Counted from the first letter of the stretch, positions 8,270 through 16,843 are shown. The stretch: 64,000 nucleotides of DNA from Mycobacterium sp. Aquia_213 (GCF_026625985.1 NZ_CP113116.1:5270001-5334000), one strand, 5' to 3'. Notes: generated by a model from the letters alone, not told the origin. Numbers and translations are program-made.

Positions 8270-8977
8270 TCAGCGCGCGGGCGGCACCGGTGTCAGTTCG
8301 GCAACCGCGTCACCTTCCGCGATGACCGAACCCTCGCTGCCCAGCAGCTGGATACGAACTCGGCCCTGGGCCGGCGGTTGCTGTCGCCGCGGACGCTTGG
8401 TCGGGACGCCGCTCATGCCGGCAACGGCCGCATCGATCAAATCGTCGGCATAATGCAGCAGCGGGTTCGGCAGTTGGCCGGCCAGCCAGCGCTGGGCGAT
8501 GGCGTGCACCGGCCCGGTCACGATCGCGATCACCACTGGCATCGGAAAGTCCTTTGCCTCACCACGGGCGATGAAGGGCGCCAACCAGTTTTGGTAGGTC
8601 TCGGTCAGGCCGCGGTTCAAGTCTTGCAGCTGCCCACCGGCCTCGGTGGTCCAGTCGAGGTGGCCTCGGCCATAAAGGAAACGCGCACGGTCCGGGTTGT
8701 CCTCAATCCAACCCATCAGTTGGCGGACCACGCCGCCGATGGCCTCCCGCAACGTCGCCGGGTTTTGCCGAATCACATTCCAGAAGCCGTCCTGAACCGA
8801 TTGCATCGCCCCGACGTAAAGCGCACCCGCGATCGCGTCTTTCGACGAAAAGTGATGAAAAAGAGCACCGTTGGATACGCCACAGCGCTCTCGAATCCGC
8901 GCGACTGTGGTCCGCTCGTACCCGTCCTCGGTAAAACACTGCAGAGCCGAGTCCAAAATGCTTTCGCGCATTCCCAT
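8270..8977 (-). CDS. TetR-family regulator of the adjacent acyl-CoA dehydrogenase
   Basis: A 235-residue protein with an N-terminal TetR helix-turn-helix (TVARIRERCGVSNGALFHHFSSKDAIAG, split here as TVARIRERCGVSNGAL and FHHFSSKDAIAG). The last 35 residues form a basic, proline-rich then acidic tail. Start ATG 8977 gives MGMRES; ATG 8971 is an alternative. Its own promoter region carries the same 20-base sequence that lies in front of the downstream FadE gene, so it probably represses both itself and FadE and releases them on binding an acyl-CoA or related ligand. The ligand is inferred only from the target gene. Confidence 0.88.
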   Translation of the reverse strand: MGMRESILDSALQCFTEDGYERTTVARIRERCGVSNGALFHHFSSKDAIAGALYVGAMQSVQDGFWNVIRQNPATLREAIGGVVRQLMGWIEDNPDRARFLYGRGHLDWTTEAGGQLQDLNRGLTETYQNWLAPFIARGEAKDFPMPVVIAIVTGPVHAIAQRWLAGQLPNPLLHYADDLIDAAVAGMSGVPTKRPRRQQPPAQGRVRIQLLGSEGSVIAEGDAVAELTPVPPAR

Positions 8978-8983
8978 GCCGAC

Positions 8984-9003
8984 GCAGAGTAACACTCCGG
9001 AGT
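8984..9003. promoter_or_regulatory. Second copy of the TetR operator, upstream of the tetR gene
   Basis: GCAGAGTAACACTCCGGAGT is identical over 20 bases to 8234-8253. It keeps one GAGTAA arm and the ACTCCGGAGT core, but the opposite arm has decayed to GCCGAC. It sits seven bases before the TetR start codon. A weaker site here than at FadE would let the repressor gene stay on at low level; that is inference. Confidence 0.6.
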
Positions 9004-9162
9004 GCCGACGACCATGATTTTGCCGTTGGCTGCGACGCCAGGCCTTGGGCGTCCGCTTTCGGGGGCACGACGACAGCATCGAGATGACGCGCAAACTGGC
9101 TACACTCAGACAATCGACATCTATCCTGAGTCACTCAAACCGCAGTTGCGGGACACGCGGAG

Positions 9163-10095
9163 ATGAGCGAACGTCGGACCGCGCTGCAGGTCGTCGACGG
9201 AATCGACCTGTCCGGCAAGGCATGTGTGATCACCGGCGCCTCGTCGGGTCTGGGCCGGGAGTCGACGCGGGCGCTGGCCGCCGCGGGCGCCCACGTGATC
9301 CTGGCCGCCCGCAACCGGGATGCCCTGGCCGAAACCGTCCAGTGGGTGCGGGCCGAAGTACCGGACGCGACGGCCTCCGCCGTCGAGCTCGACCTCACCG
9401 TGCTATCCAGCGTTCGCGCGGCGGCGAAGGCGATCAGCGACATCGCGCCGGCGGTGCATGTGCTGATGAACAACGCCGGCGTCATGTTCACCCCGTTCGG
9501 CCGCACCCAGGACGGGTTCGAATTACAGATCGGGACAAACCATTTCGGGCACTTCGAGCTGACCCGGTTGCTGGTCCCGCAGCTGACCGCCGCGCAAGGG
9601 GCCCGGGTGGTGATCCTGTCTTCCGGGGGTCACGTGATGGGTGACGTCGACTTCAGCGATCCGAACTGGGAGCGTCGCGACTACGACAAGTTCGTGGCGT
9701 ACGGCGCCGCCAAGACGGCGAACATCCTGCACGCGATCGAAGCCGATCGACGGTTGTGCCACTTGGGGATTCGCGCCTACGCCGTGCATCCCGGCACCGT
9801 CGCCACCTCGCTGGCGCGATACATGTCGCGCGCGGACTTCTCTAACCTTCGCAAGCTCGTCGTGGACAACAGCGCACTGCGCGGCGAGACCAGCGACGGC
9901 CGTCTCGACTTCTCCACTCCCGAGCAGGGTGCGGCCACCCAGGTGTGGGCCGCGGTGAGCCCCGATCTGGCCGACCGCGGCGCGCTGTACCTGGAAGGCT
10001 GCGGAATCAGCGAAAACGTCGCCCCGTACGCGAGTGACGGACAGCGCGCCGCCGAATTCTGGCTGCTCTCCGAGAAGATTTGCGCCGGCGTATGA
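9163..10095 (+). CDS. Short-chain dehydrogenase/reductase, retinol-dehydrogenase-like
   Basis: A 310-residue Rossmann oxidoreductase. The NAD(P) motif TGASSGLG is near residue 26, the NNAG motif follows at about 104, and the catalytic YxxxK is YGAAK near residue 180 with an upstream ILSSGGH. The protein resembles the WWOX/retinol dehydrogenase group of SDRs common in mycobacteria. CGGAG just before ATG 9163 is a fair ribosome site. An 11-base perfect palindrome TGAGTCACTCA at 9127-9137 lies in its upstream region. Substrate unknown. It faces the TetR gene divergently and the enoyl-CoA hydratase gene convergently. Confidence 0.88.
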   Translation: MSERRTALQVVDGIDLSGKACVITGASSGLGRESTRALAAAGAHVILAARNRDALAETVQWVRAEVPDATASAVELDLTVLSSVRAAAKAISDIAPAVHVLMNNAGVMFTPFGRTQDGFELQIGTNHFGHFELTRLLVPQLTAAQGARVVILSSGGHVMGDVDFSDPNWERRDYDKFVAYGAAKTANILHAIEADRRLCHLGIRAYAVHPGTVATSLARYMSRADFSNLRKLVVDNSALRGETSDGRLDFSTPEQGAATQVWAAVSPDLADRGALYLEGCGISENVAPYASDGQRAAEFWLLSEKICAGV

Positions 10096-10110
10096 CGTCG
10101 ACGCGGGTAC

Positions 10111-10929
10111 TCACGGCTCCGGCAGGGCCTTCCAGTCCCGCGACACCCGCGAGCCGAACCGCGGGGCCCTGCGCTCGACGAACGCGGCGACGCCTTCGCT
10201 CGCGTCGGGAGTGCCCATCACCCGGTGGTGCAACTGCGTCTCCAGCAAGGCGACCTGAGCTGGCGTGTAGCCGTGAATTGCGGTGTCCCACAACAACCGC
10301 TTGGACAACGCCGCCGACATCGGCGCCACGTTGACCGCGATGTCGCGCGCCATCTCCAGCGCGGTGCCGAGCACCTCTGCGGCGGGAAGTGCCCGATTCG
10401 CGATGCCGAACGCCACGGCCTCGGGCCCGTCGAACGTGCGCCCGGTCAGCAACACCTCGGCCGCCACACCGAGATTGGTCAGGTGCGCCAGGGTCCAGTG
10501 CGCCATGCAATCGGGGATCACTCCCCGGCGCACTTGCACCACACCGTATTTGGCGTCTTCGGCGAGGATGCGGATGTCGGCCTGCAGCGCGATCGTCAGC
10601 CCGATGCCGATGGCATGCCCGTTGACGGCAGCGATCACCGGTTTGCGCAATTCGAACGCCGGCGGATCGATGGGCGACGCGGAAAACCCGGCAAAGTCTT
10701 GGGGGCTGTCGAACGGCGTTGCGCCGCCGGAGAAATCGGCGCCGGCGCAAAAGGCCCGGCCGGCCCCGGTGACCACGATGGCCCGGACCTCGTCGTCCTC
10801 GTCGCACTCCCGGTACGCTCGGCTCAACAACGCGCCCATCTCTCCCGTATAGGCGTTGAGGTGCTCGGGCCGGTTGAGCGTGAGCACCGCCACGCCCGCG
10901 TCGACCTCGACCACCAGATCGGTGCTCAT
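10111..10929 (-). CDS. Enoyl-CoA hydratase/isomerase family protein
   Basis: A 272-residue crotonase-fold protein. The CoA-binding and oxyanion-hole segments are clear: AFCAGADFSGG near residues 62-72 and ALQADIRILAED further on. The catalytic-Glu region reads YGVVQVRRGVIPDCMAHWTL, so at least one typical Glu position differs from classical hydratases and the reaction could be isomerisation or hydrolysis instead. ATG 10929 overlaps the stop of the upstream LLM gene (ATGA), so the two form a bicistron. It belongs to the accessory lipid-metabolism block between the AAA ATPase and the LON-domain gene. Confidence 0.88.
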   Translation of the reverse strand: MSTDLVVEVDAGVAVLTLNRPEHLNAYTGEMGALLSRAYRECDEDDEVRAIVVTGAGRAFCAGADFSGGATPFDSPQDFAGFSASPIDPPAFELRKPVIAAVNGHAIGIGLTIALQADIRILAEDAKYGVVQVRRGVIPDCMAHWTLAHLTNLGVAAEVLLTGRTFDGPEAVAFGIANRALPAAEVLGTALEMARDIAVNVAPMSAALSKRLLWDTAIHGYTPAQVALLETQLHHRVMGTPDASEGVAAFVERRAPRFGSRVSRDWKALPEP

Positions 10930-11948
10930 CGCCGCGCTGGGGTCCGGTGCAACGCGCCGATCAGTCCGGCGAGGTCCGCGCTCGGCGGCGTGTAACCCGG
11001 GAAATAGCAACACACTTCGTCGACGCGATCGCCGAAGCGCTCGGCGATCTGCTGGGCACACTGCTCGGGAGTTCCGGCGATCCCGATCCGGGCCACCATG
11101 TCGTCGGTGATCAGGGCGCGCATCTCGGCGAAGCGGCCCTGCTTGGACAGCGCATTGAGTTCCGGCTGGACATCCGCCCAGCCCTCGACCTCGAGCACCG
11201 GCAGGTAGGCCGGGGTCGAGCCGTAGAACGCGATCAGCGAAGCGACGCCGTTGACGGCGGTGGCCAAGTCTTTCTCGTTGCTGCCGACCGCGACCATGGC
11301 CTGGGCGATCACCGGAAAATCGTTGGCCTTTCGATCCGACCGGCGCAGTCCCTCATCGATCGCGGGGACGGTGCGTTCGGCGAAATGGCGGGCGCTGTTG
11401 AACGGCATCACCAGCAGGCCGTCGGCGACTTCGGCCGCGGTGCGCGTCATGATCGGGCCCAGTGCGCCCATCAGCACCGGCGGCGGCCCGAACGGGTTGG
11501 GGCCCGGGTTGAAGTTGGGTGCCATCAGGGTGTGGGTGAAGAACTCACCGCGAAAGTTCAGCGGGGACTGGCCTTCCCACGCCGCGAAGATCGCCTTGAT
11601 CGCCGCGACGGTTTCGGCCATCCGCGCCGCCGGGCGCACCCACGTGCTGCCGTAACGCTTTTCGATGTGGACCTTGATCTGCGAGCCCAGCCCGAGCCGG
11701 AATCTGCCGCCGCTGAAGACCTGCAAATCGTAGGCGGCGTGCGCCATGTGCAGCGGACTGCGCGGCGCGGCGATCGCGACGTTGGTCATCAAGTCCAGGC
11801 TGGTCTCGTTGGCCGCGATGATCAGCGGGAAGAACACATCGTGCTGACCCTCGAACGTGAACAGACCATCGGCGCCCGTCTCGGCGATCTCGGCCGCACT
11901 TGCCGACGCACCGGTCGGCGACCCGTTGACTTGCAGATGTACTTTCAC
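10926..11948 (-). CDS. LLM-class (F420-dependent type) oxidoreductase
   Basis: A 340-residue luciferase-like TIM barrel. Characteristic segments are SLDLMTNVAIAAPRSPLHMA, RFRLGLGSQIKVHIEKRYG and PPPVLMGALGPIMTRTAAEV, which resemble the mycobacterial family annotated as F420-dependent (TIGR03617-like; from memory). It starts with GTG at 11948 and is the first gene of a bicistron with the enoyl-CoA hydratase. The pair suggests oxidation and hydration of an acyl or isoprenoid-like substrate, but nothing in the sequence identifies it. The 47 bases upstream up to the LON-domain gene hold no clear motif. Confidence 0.85.
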   Translation of the reverse strand: MKVHLQVNGSPTGASASAAEIAETGADGLFTFEGQHDVFFPLIIAANETSLDLMTNVAIAAPRSPLHMAHAAYDLQVFSGGRFRLGLGSQIKVHIEKRYGSTWVRPAARMAETVAAIKAIFAAWEGQSPLNFRGEFFTHTLMAPNFNPGPNPFGPPPVLMGALGPIMTRTAAEVADGLLVMPFNSARHFAERTVPAIDEGLRRSDRKANDFPVIAQAMVAVGSNEKDLATAVNGVASLIAFYGSTPAYLPVLEVEGWADVQPELNALSKQGRFAEMRALITDDMVARIGIAGTPEQCAQQIAERFGDRVDEVCCYFPGYTPPSADLAGLIGALHRTPARR

Positions 11949-11995
11949 TCAACCGTCCAGTCGCGCAATCAGATTCCCTATAGGAAAGCACACCG

Positions 11996-12619
11996 CTATT
12001 CCGACAACTGGAACTCCACCATTTCGGCGATCGCGTCGACCGCCTCACCCAGCACCGCGAGCCGGTCGGCGGCCGAGGGCGCCGAGAGCACGGCGTAGCG
12101 GTCGGCCGCACCAATCGGGATACGCGAGGCCAACGTGTACAGCCGTCGTCCCGCGTCGGCTTCGCCCGGGCCGAGTAGCACCTCGCGCTCGGGCAGCGTG
12201 GCGCCGCGCGCTTCCGCGATCCGCTCGAACAAGGCCATCATCCGGTCTTCGACGTCGACAAGCTGCGCCTCGGTGACCGTATCCCCCGCCTCATCGGGCC
12301 ACGGCCGCACCGAGGCGCGCGGGTAGGGATCGTCGGGCAGCCACTCGTGCACCCGAATCCGCTCGCCGGTCCGGCAGCGCAGCGAGTATCGGTCCGCTCC
12401 CTGCTCGACGCATTCGTCGATCGCGCACAGGACACCGACATCGCAGCGCGCGTCGCCGCCACCGACCTCGCGCCCGCGCGAGATCAGCACCACGCCGAAG
12501 GGTTCGCCGGTGTCGACGCAATGCCGCACCAACGCGACGTAGCGAGGCTCGAAGATGCGCAACGGCAGATCCTGGTTCGGCAGAAACGCCGACTCCAGCG
12601 GAAACATCGCCAGTTCCAT
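11996..12619 (-). CDS. LON substrate-binding domain protein (Rv0434 type)
   Basis: A 207-residue protein consisting of the N-terminal substrate-recognition domain of Lon protease without ATPase or protease parts: MELAMFPLESAFLPNQDLPL, RIFEPRYVALVRHC, then a helical C-terminus. Family members are stand-alone LON-domain proteins of unknown role. The start ATG 12619 shares one base with the stop of the upstream ligase gene (TGATG), so it is the last gene of the leftward operon that includes virR and sodC. Confidence 0.88.
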   Translation of the reverse strand: MELAMFPLESAFLPNQDLPLRIFEPRYVALVRHCVDTGEPFGVVLISRGREVGGGDARCDVGVLCAIDECVEQGADRYSLRCRTGERIRVHEWLPDDPYPRASVRPWPDEAGDTVTEAQLVDVEDRMMALFERIAEARGATLPEREVLLGPGEADAGRRLYTLASRIPIGAADRYAVLSAPSAADRLAVLGEAVDAIAEMVEFQLSE

Positions 12620-13797
12620 CAGATCTCCAGCTCGCCCACCAACGCATCGACGACCGCGCGCAGATCGCCGTCGTGCTCTTCGGCCACCCGCCGCTGCCGC
12701 TGATAGGACGCACCGTGACGCCAGATCTCCTCCACCGCCGCGAGTTCGTCGCTGCAGTGCAGCGACTTGGCAACCGGCTCCAACCGGGTGAGCAGATCGG
12801 CGAGGTCGTCGGTGACCAGGCGCTCGTTGCTGTCGGCGTCCTGGATGATCACCGCGTCCAGCCCGTAGCGCGCCGCGCGCCACTTGTTCTCCTGGTTGTG
12901 CCACGGCGGCATGGTCGGCAACGACTCGTCGGCTTCCAGCCGGCGATCCAGTTCGACCACCAGGCAGTGCGTCAGCGCGACCAGCGCGCTCAGCTCACGC
13001 AGGTTGGACACGCCGTCGCAGACCCGCACCTCGATTGTGCCCAGATGCGGCGAAGGCCTTATATCCCAACGGACTTCGTCGACATGGTCGATGATGCCGG
13101 TCTTCTTCTGGTCGTAGACGAACCCTTCGAATTCCGGCCAGGTCTGAAACTGGAACGGCAACCCGGCGGTCGGCAACTGCTGGAACATCATGGCCCGGTT
13201 GCTGGCGTACCCGGTGTCCACGCCGGTCCACCACGGTGAGGACGCCGACAGCGCCAGCAGATGCGGGTAGTACCGCAGCAGTGAGGTCATGATCGGCATC
13301 ACCTTGTGCGCCGAGGAGATCCCGACGTGCACGTGCACACCCCAGATCAGCATCTGCCGTCCCCACCATTGGGTGCGCTTGATCAGCTCGGCGTAGCGGG
13401 GCGCATCGGTGAGCTGCTGGGTGCTCCACTGCGCGAACGGGTGTGCGCCGGCGCAGAACAACTCCATGCCGCGGGCCCGGACGATTTTGCGTGCGGGGCC
13501 CAAGGTTTCGCGCAGGTCTTCGATCGCCTGCCCGGTGCAGTCGCAGATACCGCTGACCACCTCGACGGTGTTGCGCAGCAATTCCTTGTGCACGCGCGGG
13601 TTTTCGCCGATCTCGGCGATGACGGAGGTAGCTTCGTTGCTCAGGTCACGCGTCCGCGCGTCGACGAGCGCGAACTCCCACTCCACGCCGAGGGTCGGCC
13701 GCGGCGACCGGGCGAAATCGATATGCGCATCGCCCTTTTTAGAGGGCCTGTTAGCCGGTACCAATGACACCGCACGCCACTCGCTTGCCGGCGTCAC
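12619..13797 (-). CDS. Carboxylate-amine ligase, YbdK/GCS2 family (Rv0433 type)
   Basis: Up to 392 residues of the glutamate-cysteine ligase type 2 fold. The nucleotide-binding start TLGVEWEFALVD and the GVHVHVGISSAHKV block are conserved. E. coli YbdK has weak gamma-glutamylcysteine ligase activity; mycobacteria use mycothiol, so the real product is uncertain. The GTG at 13797 would overlap sodC by 47 bases. In-frame GTG 13770 or TTG 13764 would shorten the overlap and better match the M. tuberculosis N-terminus I remember, so the start is unsure. The stop overlaps the next gene by one base. Confidence 0.85.
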   Translation of the reverse strand: MTPASEWRAVSLVPANRPSKKGDAHIDFARSPRPTLGVEWEFALVDARTRDLSNEATSVIAEIGENPRVHKELLRNTVEVVSGICDCTGQAIEDLRETLGPARKIVRARGMELFCAGAHPFAQWSTQQLTDAPRYAELIKRTQWWGRQMLIWGVHVHVGISSAHKVMPIMTSLLRYYPHLLALSASSPWWTGVDTGYASNRAMMFQQLPTAGLPFQFQTWPEFEGFVYDQKKTGIIDHVDEVRWDIRPSPHLGTIEVRVCDGVSNLRELSALVALTHCLVVELDRRLEADESLPTMPPWHNQENKWRAARYGLDAVIIQDADSNERLVTDDLADLLTRLEPVAKSLHCSDELAAVEEIWRHGASYQRQRRVAEEHDGDLRAVVDALVGELEI

Positions 13798-14461
13798 CAG
13801 TGCTCATCGTCATCGCATCCGGACCCGGCGTCCCATTGGTCTGGCTGTAGCGCTCCGGCGGGATGTTGGCGAAGTTGTCCGCGCCCGCGTGAATGATGAT
13901 CGCGGTCTTTTCACCCGTCAACAGGTCGTCCAGCGCGAAGGCGTCCGTGGTGGTCATCAACGTCCCGGAACCGTCCTTGCGAACCTCCAGCGAGGTGAGG
14001 TCCCCACTGGCGGGTTCGTTGGAGTGACCGGGCGCCTGGAAGTGGCCGCCAGCGGAAAGGAAGTCGCCGGGGGCACCGCCGGTGGGGCCAACCGAATTGG
14101 CCTCGCACTTACCGACTTTGTGGATATGCACCCCGTGGAAGCCGGGCGTGATCAGACCCACGCCGGTCGTCGCGATCGTGATCGTCGCGTAGCCGTTGCT
14201 GAAGTCGAACGTCGCGGTCGCGACCTGGGTGCCGTCGGGTGCCCGCAAGTGGGTGGTGATGCTCGGCTTGCCCTTGCCCTCGCCCTCGCCTCCCGCGGTT
14301 CCCGATGGCGCGGGTGAACCCGTCCAGATGGCCGGCGTGGTGCCCGGGACCGACGACGCGTGCTGGGGCGAGGAACACCCACTCAGCAAAGCGATACTCG
14401 TGGCCGCGGACAGTGCGGAGATGGTGACAACGACATTGCGGTGACCGGCAAGCGTAGGCAT
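13751..14461 (-). CDS. sodC: Periplasmic Cu,Zn superoxide dismutase, lipoprotein
   Basis: A 236-residue exported superoxide dismutase that removes superoxide at the cell envelope. It has a lipoprotein signal with lipobox LLSGC near residue 28, followed by a low-complexity linker rich in Gly/Glu/Lys. Metal ligands are visible in GVHIHKVGKC, GGHFQAPGHSN and AIIIHAGADNFANIP; the paired Cys of the intrachain disulfide are in KCEAN and RVACG. Length matches mycobacterial SodC (240 aa). It sits between virR and the YbdK-like gene, in the same order as Rv0431-Rv0432-Rv0433. Confidence 0.95.
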   Translation of the reverse strand: MPTLAGHRNVVVTISALSAATSIALLSGCSSPQHASSVPGTTPAIWTGSPAPSGTAGGEGEGKGKPSITTHLRAPDGTQVATATFDFSNGYATITIATTGVGLITPGFHGVHIHKVGKCEANSVGPTGGAPGDFLSAGGHFQAPGHSNEPASGDLTSLEVRKDGSGTLMTTTDAFALDDLLTGEKTAIIIHAGADNFANIPPERYSQTNGTPGPDAMTMSTGDAGKRVACGVIGTG

Positions 14462-14493
14462 AGCGGAAGCCTAACCCGGCTCACGACTCGGAG

Positions 14494-14973
14494 TCAGCCC
14501 GCGACCAACACGATTACGCCGGGTGGTTCTCCGCTCAGGGCGGGGAGGCGCGGTTCGACGGGCACGCCCAGGTTTTTGCCGACCGCGTCCGCGGTGGCGT
14601 GCTCACCGTCGGCGTCGGTGAAGTACACGGTCGTGACCGTCACTTCGGGTAGCGACAGGTTCCCGACGTCGATGACCTTGAAGCCGCCGGCCTTGAGTTG
14701 GTCCGCGGTGTGCCCGGCGACACCTTCTTTGCCCGAGATGTTGAACACGTGGACGTCGGCGTCGGTGGCCGCGGGCTTCGGGCTGGCCGAGGTCGACGCG
14801 GAACTGCTGGAGCTGGTGGCACTCGAGGCCGCCGAGGCCGAGTCGTCATCGGACTTGCCAGAGGAGCTCAGTGCCTGCCACCCGAGCAGCAAAAAGATGA
14901 CGCCCAGAAACAACAGCACCATCACCATGGCCCGCAGTGGGAGCCCCGTGGAGTCGGGCACGCGCTCTTTCAT
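14494..14973 (-). CDS. virR: VirR-like envelope protein with LytR C-terminal domain
   Basis: A 159-residue single-pass membrane protein. A short cytosolic N-terminus (MKERVPDSTGLPLR) is followed by one helix (AMVMVLLFLGVIFLLLGW), then a 35-residue Ser/Ala/Asp linker and a LytR_C-type domain (ADVHVFNISGKEGVAGHTAD). Position between the DUF3263 gene and sodC identifies it as the Rv0431 ortholog. In M. tuberculosis VirR restrains release of membrane vesicles and affects cell-wall integrity. Only 32 bases separate it from sodC, so they are probably cotranscribed. Confidence 0.88.
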   Translation of the reverse strand: MKERVPDSTGLPLRAMVMVLLFLGVIFLLLGWQALSSSGKSDDDSASAASSATSSSSSASTSASPKPAATDADVHVFNISGKEGVAGHTADQLKAGGFKVIDVGNLSLPEVTVTTVYFTDADGEHATADAVGKNLGVPVEPRLPALSGEPPGVIVLVAG

Positions 14974-14992
14974 CGAGCCCTACTGTAGCTAG

Positions 14993-15301
14993 TCAGGTCA
15001 CCTCGAAGCCGAGGCGCCGCGCGGCACGCGCCTTCTGACGGCTGGCGCGCAACCGCCGCAGCCGCTTCACCAGCATCGGATCGGCCGCCAGCGCCTCGGG
15101 CCGATCCACTAGCGCGTTGAGCACTTGGTAGTACCGCGTTGCCGACATCGAGAACAGTTCTTTGATCGCGTCTTCTTTGACACCGGCGAATTTCCACCAC
15201 TGACGCTCGAAGGCCAGGATGTCGTGTTCGCGTCGGGTCAGCCCATCGGCGATCTCAGCATCGTCCCCCGATCGATTTGCCCGCGCCATGGCGCTGTCCA
15301 T
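14993..15301 (-). CDS. DUF3263 small helical protein (Rv0430 type)
   Basis: A 102-residue soluble protein matching DUF3263: GLTRREHDILAFERQWWKFA, then AIKELFSMSATRYYQVLNAL, which looks like a sigma-region-4-like helix-turn-helix, and a basic C-terminus. It could bind DNA, but no target is known. It is the first gene of the leftward virR-sodC operon, 19 bases before virR. The 176-base region between it and def must contain the divergent promoters; I could not assign boxes there with confidence. Confidence 0.85.
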   Translation of the reverse strand: MDSAMARANRSGDDAEIADGLTRREHDILAFERQWWKFAGVKEDAIKELFSMSATRYYQVLNALVDRPEALAADPMLVKRLRRLRASRQKARAARRLGFEVT

Positions 15302-15477
15302 ATCGCTTCCCCTGGACCCTTCCGCCGAATTCCCGGTTGCTCTAATGACTTGACTTACATCGGGGCATGTTTCGGCGAATATTGAATCACGCCGCGAACC
15401 CTCAAGCCCTCATCCAGACCCGCGAGTCGGCGGATTGCCTTCATTGCTTGCTTCGCGGCCCCTTAAGCTAGCCGACC

Positions 15478-16071
15478 ATGGCAGTCGTACCCATCCGCAT
15501 CGTCGGCGATCCGGTGTTGCACACATCGACCGCACCGGTACCCGTCGATGCCGACGGTTCGCTACCGGCAGAGCTCGCCGGATTGATCGCCGACATGTAC
15601 GACACCATGGACGCCGCCCACGGCGTCGGGCTGGCCGCCAATCAGATCGGACACGGGCTGCGGCTGTTCGTCTACGACTGCGCCGACGAGCGCGGGATGA
15701 CCGAGCGCCGCCGCGGTGTGATCATCAATCCGATCCTGGAAACCTCGGAGATACCCGAGACCATGCCCGACCCGACCGACGATGACGAGGGGTGCCTTTC
15801 GGTTCCCGGCGAGTCGTTTCCCACCGGCCGCGCGAAATGGGCACGGGTCACCGGCCTCGACGCCGACGGCAAACCGGTCACGATCGAGGGCAGCGGACTG
15901 TTCGCCCGGATGCTGCAACACGAGACCGGGCACTTGGACGGATTCCTCTATCTGGATCGCCTGATCGGCCGGCATGCCCGCGCCGCAAAGCGAAGCGTCA
16001 AATCCCACGGCTGGGGCGTACCCGGGCTGTCCTGGATGCCCGGCGAGGGACCGGATCCGTTCGGTCACTGA
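15478..16071 (+). CDS. def: Peptide deformylase
   Basis: A 197-residue iron/zinc enzyme that removes the formyl group from nascent proteins at the ribosome. All three motifs are intact: GVGLAANQIG, EGCLSVPGE with ligand Cys106, and HETGH at 148-152 with ligands His148 and His152 and catalytic Glu149. The length equals that of the M. tuberculosis enzyme. It is the first gene of a rightward operon; its stop shares one base with the start of the GNAT gene (TGATG). Confidence 0.96.
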   Translation: MAVVPIRIVGDPVLHTSTAPVPVDADGSLPAELAGLIADMYDTMDAAHGVGLAANQIGHGLRLFVYDCADERGMTERRRGVIINPILETSEIPETMPDPTDDDEGCLSVPGESFPTGRAKWARVTGLDADGKPVTIEGSGLFARMLQHETGHLDGFLYLDRLIGRHARAAKRSVKSHGWGVPGLSWMPGEGPDPFGH

Positions 16072-16841
16072 TGGTCTCGTGGCCGGACCTTGGAACCCGG
16101 GTGACGGTGCGCTACCGGCGTCGGCCCGGATCGGTGCCTCCGCTCACGGATGCGGTCGGACACCTGCTGGCGGTGGATCCGGTGGTGCGGGTGCGGACGA
16201 AGACGGGCGCAGTCGTCGAATTCGCGGCCGACGACGTGGTGGCGCTGCGGGTGCTGACCGACGCACCGGTGCGCACGTCGGCGATCCGCGCACTGGAGCA
16301 CGCCGCCGCGGCGGCCTGGCCCGGCGCAGAACAGGCCTGGCTGGACGGCTGGCTATTGCGGGCCGGAGATGAATCCGGCTTTGCCGCTAATTCTGCTGTG
16401 CCGCTGGATATTTCAGCGCAAATCAGCACGATCCCCGCGATCGTCGCCTGGTACGATCGCCGCGGCCAGACCCCGCTACTGGCCATCCCGGACCGCTTGC
16501 TGACGCTGCCGCGCACCCCGGCTGCCGATCACACCGAGCGCGTGTTGGTGCGCGACGTAGGGGAGCTCGCAGCCCGGGAGCCCGACCCGTCCATCGCCGG
16601 GTCGGATCCGCCCACGGGTGCGGCGGTGACCGACGCGCCCGACGGCGTTCGGTGGGTGGGACTTTCGACGCCGCGCGAGGCTCTGCTGGTCTGGGGGGCG
16701 CACCGCGGCGCCACCCGCGGCTATATCGCGGTCGGCGAGGGCGACGCCGTCAACGCCACCCTCGCCGACGGCCTCGGCTTCCGACTGCACCACCGCCGTC
16801 GCTACTTCGAAGCCCGGTCGACCGCCTGGGATACCGTCTAG
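16071..16841 (+). CDS. GNAT-like protein (Rv0428c type), apparently shortened
   Basis: A 256-residue protein. The N-terminal 70 residues form a small beta domain (VSWPDLGTRVTVRYRRRPGS), followed by an acetyltransferase-like region ending GLGFRLHHRRRYFEAR, which matches the GNAT C-terminus. M. tuberculosis Rv0428c is about 302 residues (memory). The missing stretch lies around RVLVRDVGELAAREPDPS to PREALLVWGAHRGA, where the acetyl-CoA pyrophosphate loop (Q/R-x-x-G-x-G/A) should be and is not recognisable. The gene is in frame and overlaps def by one base, so it is translated, but acetyltransferase activity is doubtful. Confidence 0.75.
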   Translation: MVSWPDLGTRVTVRYRRRPGSVPPLTDAVGHLLAVDPVVRVRTKTGAVVEFAADDVVALRVLTDAPVRTSAIRALEHAAAAAWPGAEQAWLDGWLLRAGDESGFAANSAVPLDISAQISTIPAIVAWYDRRGQTPLLAIPDRLLTLPRTPAADHTERVLVRDVGELAAREPDPSIAGSDPPTGAAVTDAPDGVRWVGLSTPREALLVWGAHRGATRGYIAVGEGDAVNATLADGLGFRLHHRRRYFEARSTAWDTV

Positions 16842-16843
16842 CC

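Noticed and set aside
9127..9137. TGAGTCACTCA palindrome upstream of the SDR gene as a third site of the FadE regulator
   Set aside because: It shares only GAGT/ACTC with the 24-base operator and lacks the CCGG core; at 11 bases it could be chance.
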